Shown here: positions 9,686 to 19,700 of the stretch, one piece after another
Layout: every line of letters begins with the position of its first letter
Numbering within the stretch: position 1 is the stretch's first letter
Source: Fonticula-like sp. SCN 57-25
Lineage: Eukaryota; Nucleariida; Rotosphaerida
Direction: 5' to 3'
Assembly (NCBI GenBank): GCA_001724245.1
Contig: MEDX01000088.1
Span: forward strand, 1-20,628
Length of the DNA: 20,628 nt
Notes under the pieces: generated by a model
Database searches by the model: none
The model's input: only the letters and a program-made list of their open reading frames with translations
Told to the model about the DNA's origin: nothing
Translations under genes and position numbers: made by a program

Positions 9686-10202
9686 CTATGACAATGCGGG
9701 CGGCATCACTTTCCGCTCAGAATTGGCGTAGATCAGTACAGAGATATCCCCGCAGGTGACCTCAACGGCTTCGCTTTCAGCGGCGTCGTCCTTTTCTTGC
9801 GCACGCTGCGCTGCTCCACGTCGCCGAGGAGACGTGGTTTGCGAGCTGGATGCCTGGCTCCTCGATCCGATTTGCCGGTGTTTCGGCGGCGATCTATGTC
9901 CGCCTTCGCCGCTGTAAAACCGTGTTAAATATTCAATTATGCTAAAAAAAGGAATAAAATGTACCCTCTACGCGAAGAGCGGCTTTCGATGACTGACGCC
10001 AAGTACTCGACCTGCTGTGCCGCGACGCGGGCCTTTCGGCTCGTTGTCCCCTTCAACGTGCCGCACATCTTGCATGTTGCCACTTTGACAACATTCAAAA
10101 ATGTGCAAACGGTGCACTCCCACATTTGCTTCGAGTCTACAAAACCTGTTAGACATGACACGCAAACTTCTGGACGCAGCCGGCGCACGCACCGTCCGAC
10201 AT
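9686..10202 (-). CDS. RYBP/YAF2-like protein (RanBP2/NZF zinc finger plus RING1-docking hairpin)
   Basis: Three minus-strand exons, 10202-10193, 10145-9965 and 9911-9686, give 138 residues. The introns are 47 nt (donor GTGCGT, acceptor CTAACAG) and 53 nt (donor GTACAT), and both junctions close in frame. Residues 11-31 are a RanBP2-type finger: W12-E-C14-x2-C17-x10-C28-x2-C31. It carries the Thr18-Phe19 and Met30 residues that mark ubiquitin-binding NZF fingers. Directly after it come K-G-T-x-x-R-K-x-R and QQV, the same order as in animal RYBP and YAF2 (KGTSTRKPR...QQV). A basic Ser/Arg/Gln linker follows. Residues 113-124, VEVTCGDISVLI, match the YAF2/RYBP C-terminal hairpin (EVTVGDLTVII in YAF2), which inserts into the RING1 RAWUL domain. 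Inferred role: nuclear adaptor of a PRC1-like histone H2A ubiquitin ligase. The alternative is a generic NZF protein, but the C-terminal match argues against that. It is divergent from transportin with 225 bp between the two ATGs. Confidence 0.75.
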
Positions 10203-10427
10203 GGCCCCCTAAAGTGTCGGCCGCAGCCTCGGGCAGCAAGGCTGCAGCAAGGGATGACTGTCCCTTAAAAACGACGAAACGGACCCTAAAAATATCAAAA
10301 GTCTGGGGCAGATTCATCCCTGCCGCGTGGTTTTTTCTCCTGCTGAAAGCATCAGCGTCGCCCGAGTGAAGCGCGCCTCGCCTGATCGTCGACAGGCTTT
10401 GGCACTTGCACACGTGGTTTTACCGAC
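10203..10427. promoter_or_regulatory. Divergent promoter, RYBP-like gene / transportin
   Basis: 225 bp between two ATGs on opposite strands. It includes an AT-richer patch (10265-10300, with cctaaaaatatc) that could serve as a TATA-like element. No specific factor site is claimed. Confidence 0.45.
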
Positions 10428-13284
10428 ATGAATTGGGAGCCCCAGGCCAACGTGCTGCAGGAGTTACAGCACCTGCTCAATGGGGTCGGCAACGCGAACA
10501 ATGCCCACCACCGCGAGGTTCTCGAGGTACGCGTGCCCTGCCAGAGGATCGTTTCCACGTTCTGACTCTTTTTTCGTTAACAGCGGTTGCAACAAATGAA
10601 CGCGATGCCGGACATCAACAACTACCTGATGTATCTCTTTATGAACATGCCGAATGAGTTGGACACGGTGCGCGCGACCGCCGGTCTCGTGCTCAAGAAC
10701 AACGTGCGCGCCGGGTACATGCAGATGAATCCGCAGGTCAAGGAATACATCAAGCAAAACTGCCTGAGGGGGATCGCGGACCCGTCGCCACTTGTCCGCA
10801 GCACCATCGGGTCCGTCATCACGACGATCCTTACTGCAGGCCAGGATTGGCCGCAGCTCGTCCCTGCCCTCGTCAATCTGCTCTCGAACCCGCCGGACGT
10901 GGTCGTAATCGAGGTACGCCGCCCGGTTTGGTGAACGCGGCGATGCTCACTCGTGATTCTTTAGAGCGCGCTCTCTGCCCTCGCAAAGATCTGCGACGAC
11001 ACGGCCTCCATGATGGACTATGGCACGGCCCAGATGCTCGTCCCTGTCTTCCTCCGGTTCTTTGAGCATCCCGAGGCCAAGGTTCGCGAGCTTGCGATCA
11101 CGGCGACGAACCAGTTCATCAGCACGCGCGTGCAGGGCGGCCAGCCGGCTGTGCACCCTGCCCTGCTGCAGCACATTGACACGTTCATCCAGGTACTGGT
11201 CTCATGTCTTTGATCGATGCCCGTGCTCACGCTACGTTCAGGGCCTGTACAACCGCGCGACCGATCCCTCCCCCGACGTCCGCCGCCTGGTCTGCCAGGG
11301 CCTGGTGTACCTGCTGGAGATGGAGTCGGACAAGCTGATGCCGCAGATGCCGGCCATCATTGAGTTTATGCTGCACTCGACGAGCGACGCGGATGAGCGC
11401 GTGGCGTTGGAGGTGTGCGATTTCTGGATGGCCATTGCCGAGGTGCCCGAGGCGTACCCGCTGGTCGAGGCCGTGCTGCCGCGCCTTGTCCCCATCCTCA
11501 TTGGCGGTATGATCTACCAGGACGATGACATTGCGCTCCTGCGCGCTGACGAGGAGGACTTTGCCGAGCCGGACCGCCGCGAGGACATCAAGCCCAACTT
11601 TTACCATGTCAGGACTCACGTGGCTGGCTCCACGGACATGACGGCGGATGTGGCAGTTGACGTTGATGACGGCGATGACGAGGACGACGAGGACGGCGGC
11701 ATTGACGACGAGGGCATGGGCGAGTGGAACTTTAGGAAAAGCTCGGCCGCGAGCATCGACCAGCTCTCGAGCGTGTTTGGCGAGGGCCTCCTGCCGCACG
11801 TTCTCCCGCTGGTTGAGCCGCTGCTCCAGTCGCAAGAGTGGAAGCAGCGCGAGTGCGGTATCCTTGTGATTGGCGCGATCGCCGAGGGCTGCGCGCAGGC
11901 GCTCGAGCCGCACCTTCCCCAGCTCTCGACGTACCTGCTCCGCATGATGCAGGACGAGAAGCCGCTCGTGCGCAGCATTGCGTGCTGGACGGTGAGCCGG
12001 TTCTCGTCGTGGTACGTGCGCCACCAGACGGACGACTACCTGAGGCCGATCCTCTGGCTCCTTCTCAAGGGCATGCTCGACCGCAAGAAGCGCGTCCAGG
12101 AGGCGGCGTGCAGCGCGCTCGGCACCCTTGAGGAGCAGGCGCAGGAGCGCCTCGTGCCGTACCTGGAGCCGATGCTGCAGCACATCACGCAGGCCTTTGG
12201 CATGTACAAGCACAAGAACCTCTTGATCCTCTATGACACGCTGAGCACGCTCGCGACGTCGGTCGGCAGCGTGCTCAACACGCCGCAGTATGTCTCCCTC
12301 ATCATGCAGCCGCTGCAGGACAAGTGGCTTGCGCTCGGCGACAATGACGACAACCTCTTCCCGCTGCTCGAGTGCATGGCGACCGTGGCGACCGTGCTTG
12401 GCCTCGGCTTTTTGCCGTATGCGCCGGCCGTGTTTGACCGCTGCCTCCGCCTGATTGCGAGCACGTACGAGCGCGAGCGCCTCCACGAGCAGGACCCCGC
12501 GCAGTACGAGGAGGTGAACAAGGACTATGTGATCGTGGGCCTCGACCTGCTGAGCGGCGTCGTGGAGGGCCTCGGCCAGTCGGTCGAGTCGCTCGTGGAG
12601 GGTAACCCGCAGATGATGAGCCTGCTCGCCGTGTGCATGAACGACGCGGTGCCCGAGGTGCGCCAGAGCGCCTTTGCGCTGCTCGGCGACCTCTCGTCGT
12701 CGTGCTTTGTGCACGTGCGCCCGCACGTCAACGGCTACTTTGTGTACCTCGAGCGCAACCTCGTGCCGACGCACGTCTCGACCTGCAACAATGCCGCGTG
12801 GGCGCTCGGCGAGATTGCGCTGCAGCTCGGCTCGGACATGGACGCGTTTGCCCAGGTCGCCCTGCCGATCCTCATCAACATCCTGCACATGGACCGCACC
12901 GCGCTCCCGCTCACCCTGCTGGAGAACATTGCGGTCGCCATCGGCAGGCTCGGAAAGTCGTCCCCGGCCGTCGTCGCGCCGCACCTCCCAGTGTTCCTCG
13001 AGAACTGGTGCAGATACGTAAAGGTCATCCGCGACAACGCAGAAAAGGAGTCGGCATTTTTCGGCATCTGCAGCGTCGTCGAGCGCAACCCCAACGGTGC
13101 TGTCGGGTCATTCATGTTCCTCTGCGACGCGTTCGCGTCGTGGACAAGTCCGTCGGCTGACCTCGCCGCGCGTATCGGAGCGCTGTTGAGCAACTTTAAG
13201 GCGTCGGCAGGGGCGCAGTGGGCGACGTTTTTCAACAACTGCCCGGACACGCTCGCTAGACTCGAGCAGTTCTACCGCATTTAA
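10428..13284 (+). CDS. KAP104: Transportin / importin beta-2 (Kap104 family)
   Basis: HEAT-repeat karyopherin that carries PY-NLS cargo such as hnRNP-type RNA-binding proteins into the nucleus and releases it on RanGTP. Exons: 10428-10526, 10584-10913, 10965-11192 and 11242-13284. Donors are GTACGC, GTACGC and GTACTG, and all junctions are phase 0. The product is 899 residues, compared with 918 for yeast Kap104. It starts with a typical MNWEPQ, then INNYLMYLF, TAGLVLKNNVRA and SPLVRSTIGSVITTI, the transportin N-terminal HEAT repeats that bind Ran. The long acidic H8 loop is clear at about residues 353-376 (Asp/Glu/Gly-rich), followed by the conserved EWNFRKSSAASID. C-terminal repeats include WALGEIALQLG, LENIAVAIGRLG and AHF/APHLPVF-type segments, ending in LARLEQFYRI, matching the family end. 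No missing segment is seen. The large antisense open frame over 11227-12984 is a GC-bias shadow. Confidence 0.95.
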
Positions 13285-13758
13285 GAGTCATACAATCAAA
13301 TTAACTAGGTGTGGGCGCGCGCGGGCGCGTCGAGTATGTCGAAAGACGTTTTATCATTCAGTATCTTGAAAGTGATCTTTTTCTCTCATGAAAATGTTGC
13401 CAAAGGATGAGCCGCGCGAGCCGAAAAGTTCTCGACTTGCGCGTCATCTTTGTGATTTTGATTTGCTTCTGCCGTCTTTGTGTTGTGTGCGTGTTTGTGA
13501 TTGTTGTGCGTGTGTGCGTGTGTATAATGTGTGAGGCGGAAGCAATGACTCTTTGTTTTTCGAAACAATATAATTATTTATATCTATAATATATACCCGG
13601 GAAAACATTTGGGTGAAACACAGCGACTCGCCGCGACCCCTCAAATACACACCCGCCGACAGTCATTGACGTGAAGGCGAGTAAAACAAAGCAGAGAAAT
13701 GAAAGAGAACCTTTGCCGAAATCCGAGTGCATCATGTAAATATGCGTTTTTATGACCT
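13285..13758. other. Convergent intergenic region with GT-rich and AT-rich tracts
   Basis: 474 bp between the transportin stop (+) and the trihelix stop (-). It contains a GT-rich stretch (about 13470-13533, many tgtgtg/cgtgtg steps) and an AT-rich block (13567-13596), probably 3' UTR and poly(A) signals of both genes. No gene is supported. Confidence 0.55.
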
Positions 13759-14099
13759 CTACTCCTTTGCCGTCTTAAGTATGCTGAGCAGCTGCTTGCT
13801 TACCTCGAACATGTCCGCGAGCGTCGCCTTGAGCTCCGCCTCGGCCTCCTTTCGCTCCGCGAGCGCCTGCCTCACCTCGAGCAGCAGCTCGTGCACATTG
13901 CGCGGCAGCGGCTCGTCGCCGCTCCCGGCGCTCCCCAGCCGCATCATCTTGCCGCCGCCGCCCTGCCCGCCGGAAGACGACGGCGTCTCGGGCATCACGC
14001 CGCCGTCGTCAAAGGACCGCTTGCGGCCGCTGCGCGACAGCGCGTCGCCTGCGTCGTCGTCGTCGTCAAACCGCAGCCCGTTGACGCCGGGCGAACCAG

Positions 14100-14135
<36 letters not shown>

Positions 14136-14936
14136 TGTGGTGCATCGTGGACGGCGTCGCGGGAGAAAGGCCGTCGCTCGCGCCGCCGTCGCCGCCTTCC
14201 AGCACAGCGCGCATCTGCGGGTTCGCCTTGAAAAGGTCGTCCATTTCGCCGAAAAACTCGAAATTTCGCCGCCCGTGGCCCGCTTGAAGCGATTCCTTGG
14301 CGGCCTAGCGTCAAGATCAGGTCAGTCGCGCTGATACAAAAAACAAAAAGAAGGAAAGGAGGCGTACGCGGTACGACTTTGAGAGGACTTTCCACCTGTT
14401 GCGGCACTGCTCGAATGACCGCTTAAAGCCCTTGCCGGTAAGGCGCGAAGCGAGGCGCTCCCACACGAGCCGATTCCGCTTTGTCGTCCGGAAATCGGCC
14501 AGCATATCAACGTAAATTTGAAGGAAAACGCGCGTTTCAACAACGCCCCACCGCTATTAAAGGGCGCAAATGTGTTAGAGCGCACGTAAAAGAGATGTAA
14601 TTCGGTCCAAGTGCGTCGCACCTCTTGGTTCTCTATTTCTCCTGTGCCGCTGCGCCCAAGCAGCGGCGTCAACTTTTCATCGGCGGCGACCCCGAGATCC
14701 GACTTTGATACGCTCCCGCGCCCGCCTTCATTGCCTCCGCCGCTGCCGGCGCTGCCGGCGGGCGTGCCCATATGATGTACATACGAGGTGTGATCGTGCA
14801 GGGCATGGAGGTGGTGGTGGTGGTGGTGGTGATGCAAGCCGGGGACGATCTCGTTCATAAGGCCGTCCGAAACGAGGCCGCCAATAGGCTTGGCCTCCAG
14901 GGTGTTTGCCACCTGCTCCTCCTCTGACCGCTCCAT
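13759..14936 (-). CDS. Trihelix (Myb/SANT-like) DNA-binding protein
   Basis: Three minus-strand exons, 14936-14622, 14553-14368 and 14304-13759, all phase 0 (donors GTGCGA and GTACGC), give 348 residues. The start is the ATG at 14936. Exon 1 is a low-complexity N-terminus with eight His (about residues 32-39) and Gly/Ser tracts. Exons 2-3 hold the single trihelix/Myb-DNA-bind_4 domain (about residues 106-190): RWGVVETRVFLQIYVDML, then WERLASRLTGKGFKRS, QCRNRWKVLSKSYR, and FEFFGEMDDLF. The spacing of Trp, Trp and the 'QC.NRWK' helix fits the family. Downstream come an 11-Gln run, an acidic DDDDD patch, a basic SGRKRSF (possible NLS), and a C-terminal helix with heptad-like Leu/Val (LLLEVRQALAERKEAEAELK), likely a dimerising coiled coil. 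Nuclear transcription regulator; targets unknown. Confidence 0.85.
14101..14133 (+). repeat. (CTG)11 microsatellite, coding poly-Gln
   Basis: Eleven uninterrupted CTG units on the plus strand, read as CAG on the minus strand, encode the Gln run of the trihelix protein. Pure triplet repeats of this length are usually length-variable between strains. Confidence 0.95.
14811..14831 (+). repeat. (GTG)7 microsatellite, coding poly-His
   Basis: Seven GTG units (CAC on the coding strand), flanked by one CAT, encode eight His in the N-terminus of the trihelix protein. Confidence 0.9.
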
Positions 14937-15350
14937 CAATTATCCACAGGCCGAGGCACGCAAATGCGGGTTGGCGGAGGGCCGCGCGACAAAAGAACCG
15001 ATCGGCAAGAGCGCGCCCTTGCTAGATGATCTCGCCGAATATTCGCCGACGATCGCAATAAAAAAGTAAAAATGCCTATCGCCCCAGTGCCGTCCTATTG
15101 CCCCTAGTCACCCCAGAAGCACGGTCGGTGCGCGATCGAGAGCGCACAAGAACGCTCAAGTCGCCTCTGGAAGGCACCTCACTGCGGCTCAATTGAGCCG
15201 ATTTGGAAAGTGGCAGCTTGACAAATTTGCAAATCTGACGATTTTTGTGGGTAATATCGTTCCAGTGTTATGCGACCAGAATACAATAGGTAATGGCCAC
15301 GGTACATGCAGTGAATAGCGTGCATAATTCTTCATTAAATATATTTATAA
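14937..15350. other. Intergenic: trihelix promoter and HEM13 3' region
   Basis: 414 bp between the trihelix ATG and the HEM13 stop, both on the minus strand. The AT-rich end next to HEM13 (15327-15354, aaatatatttataatta) is its 3' UTR/poly(A) area; the GC-richer left part is the trihelix promoter. A perfect 12-bp palindrome, gctcaattgagc, lies at about 15187-15198. No gene or RNA is supported. Confidence 0.5.
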
Positions 15351-16659
<1,309 letters not shown>

Positions 16660-16740
16660 CGTGTACTGGTGAATTTAACGAGAATATAATCACAGCATCC
16701 AACAGGTGTTTGCAGGCGCCGTGGTCGAGACCGCCACGAG
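16660..16740. promoter_or_regulatory. Very short divergent promoter, HEM13 / CCP-repeat gene
   Basis: Only 81 bp separate the two ATGs. An AT-rich patch (gagaatataatcaca, 16679-16693) is the only TATA-like element and could serve either gene. The two genes must share control DNA, or one promoter must extend into the other's coding sequence. Confidence 0.5.
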
Positions 16741-19700
16741 ATGGCTGCAGCGAGGCGGCAGCGATGGCTAGCGCTGGCCTTGCTTCTCTCCATAGCGGCG
16801 TCAAGCGGTGCGCATTAGACTGTGGTGGCTTGGCACTCACGAGGGAGGTTAGCGAGCGCCTATGTCCGGGTCAATCAGATCGACGGCGCAACGACGAAAC
16901 GTAGCGCGCCAGACCAAAACTTTGCAGTGACTCTTATAACCGATCTCATTTCAATTGCATCTCTTGGGATCAATGAGACCACCAATGGGGCCCACCTGGT
17001 CCCTCTTGACCACTCTGAAATAGCATATTTTGGGTTTAATTTTAGTGAAGTCGCCACAGTACGTCTAGTCGCTGGCTGAGCCTGCGCTGTGCGCTAACGT
17101 TCAATTTTCAATAACCATCTAGTCCTCGCAAACTTGCGCAACAGGCAATGTAAGCCTATACATTCACTTTACCCCATGTGGCGGCGGCTCCATCGAAGTA
17201 CCTTCTATTTTTGTAATTGACTCGCCGTCGTTGGATACGTACGCGGGCGGCCGGCTATTGAGACAGCAGCTTACATTCATACTATAGGGCACTTTCGGCG
17301 ATTACATGGAATAATCAGCCTTCAATAGACACTTTGTTGTTTGTTAACGAGACGTTTTCAAGCTACACCGTGGCCTCGGTGGGCCTGCCTACGGGCGACA
17401 CGTGCGGCCGAGTTATTTCTTTCTCTCAATCTATTAACCATTCGCGCTTGCCTACCACCTTCAACATATCACTTTACAATACCTATTTGATACAAGCAGT
17501 CTTCAGCCCCCTTGGTATGAGATTTCGTCGTCTATGCTATCTACGTGGGCAAATTCCGCATTCCGCCGAAACGTTCAGGTGTGTTCACACTGATACGAAT
17601 ATCTTTAAGCTAACCCATGACTGTCCTCTTCAAGATGGACATTCTTCGCTTGGCACATGTATCTGCGGATTTCACACAGTCGTGCACCAGTTCTCATCTA
17701 ACCAAGCCGGCGTATACTCTTGGTGCCTTCCTCGCAATTGATGATATCATGGATTGCCACGCCGACGCAACTTGCAACCAAGGACCCGATGGCGCTAGCT
17801 GTGAATGCAACACTAATTATATCGGAAACGGAACGCACTGCAGCTACACACCTTGCGAGCAGGGCATCTTTGGTAACGCGGCGTTTCCCAAGGCGGCTAT
17901 CGGCTCCACCGTACCCGGCGTGTGCTTTTCTTTGTACAGCGGTAGCCCTTTGATGACGTGTACTGCGGAAGGTTGGAGTGAAGTATCGAATCCTTGCGTT
18001 AGTGCGTGTTACATTTTTTCATTGTCTTTATCACTTGGCTAAAGCATGGTGCATGGTAGAAATCACGTGCCCGGCGGACACAACGTCGGCAGTAGGCCAT
18101 GCGAGTTACCCGATTACTGATGCGGGTACCACCGCGAGTGGCACTTGCAACACCGGCTACATGGGGTCGGCCACGAGGACCTGTTCTGGGACCGGCTTGT
18201 GGGCTACCTCTGCCACAACGTCCTGTACCCGTTCGTGTTTATAAGGTCTCTTTGTGATTAAGCTGACACATATGATTGACAGGAGCTACCTGCCCCGCAA
18301 TAGTAATAGTTGCTGAAAATGCGAGCTTCCCAAAAACGAATAGCATGACGTATGCCTCTGGTACATGCGGCTCTGGTTATCTCGCTGGTCCCACTGGCCC
18401 CCCTACCGCATTCTGCTCATCGGAGGGTGTCTGGGGTCCTGTCTCGAATCCCTGCGTCAGTGCGTGTTTAAAGCACCCCCGCTGGCGCCATGCTGCGAAG
18501 CACAGGTTAATTCCACAGCTGGCTATGCACACTTTCCTCGCACTCCCATCAACACCGTCGCAACCGGTACTTGCATGACCGGCTACTCGGGTTCCGCGAC
18601 GAAGGACTGTTTAGATAGCGGTTGGTCTATCCAACCCATAACTTCATGCATTCGTTCGTGTTTCGATTGAGTCTTGTGATAGCGCTGACACAGTCGATAG
18701 GAAACACGTGCCCGCAAACGACTATTAACAATGCGACTTTCCCCAGAACGAACAGCATGACGACGGTTAGTGGTACATGTGCTACAGGTTACATGGGAAA
18801 CCCATCCGCAACCTGCTCGGCGGCTGGTACATGGGGCAGCGTCTCCTACCCCTGCACCAGTGCGTGTTTGCAATGCCTCGAGTGGTGCTATGCTTACGTA
18901 GCACGATTAGAACGAACACACTGCGATGCACAGCCTAATTCAGCAGTTGGATATGCAAGCTTCCCCCTCACGCCCATCAACACAGTCGCAACCGGTATTT
19001 GCATGACCGGCTACGGGGGGTCGGCAAAGAAGACCTGTACTTCGACCGGAGTATGGGCTACCTCTGCCCAATCGTCGTGCACTCGTAGGTCTATATCTTG
19101 CCTTTTGCTTTGCTTACTTGCGTCTTTAGGCCTCAAGTGCATGGGAATGACCGTGGGCGGTGCGACCTACCCACAGACGGATAGCATGACGACGGCCTAC
19201 GGTACATGCATTTCAACCTATGAAGGCACCCCTATTGCAACCTGCTCAGCGACGGGTCTCTGGAACTTTACAACCACCTGCACCAGTGCGTATCTCTGCA
19301 TTACATAATCATTTGTTTCGGTTCTGATGCATGGTAGAAATCCAATGCGAAGAGGATACATTCTCCTCAGTTGGACATGCAAACTATCCGCTCACCGATG
19401 CGGGTACCAATGGTGTTGGTACTTGCAACATTGGCTACGAAGGGTTGGCAACGCGCGCTTGCGATGAATGGGGTTTCTGGTCTCACGATGCCATCACATC
19501 GTGTACTCGTACGTTTAGTTTATTCCTTGTACTCAAACTTACTTTCATTTTATTAGGAATCATGTGCCCACCTGCCACTATTGGCACTGCCTCATTTGAA
19601 GCGACTTATAGCATGACGATGGTGTACGGTACCTGCGCATCAACATATATCGGCTCCCCAACCGCAACCTGCTTAGCCAATGGTACCTGGGGACCAGTCG

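Noticed and set aside
10203-10413. Continuous minus-strand frame upstream of the RYBP-like zinc finger
   Set aside because: It reads through a good intron (10192-10146, GTGCGT to CTAACAG). The ATG at 10202 with a 10-nt first exon joins in phase and matches the short N-terminus expected.
11227-12984. 585-codon minus-strand open frame
   Set aside because: Antisense shadow of transportin caused by GC-rich third positions; composition is His/Arg/Val-rich with no domain.
13470-13533. GT-rich tract as a telomeric or interstitial repeat
   Set aside because: The tgtgtg steps are irregular and lack a repeated telomere unit; simple low-complexity 3' sequence is enough.
18860-19308. Reading modules B2-A3-B3 as one long exon because the frame stays open
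   Set aside because: The intervening segments keep the same GT/AG positions as introns elsewhere in the array that contain stops, and they lack module motifs; splicing is more consistent. Retention is kept as a hypothesis.
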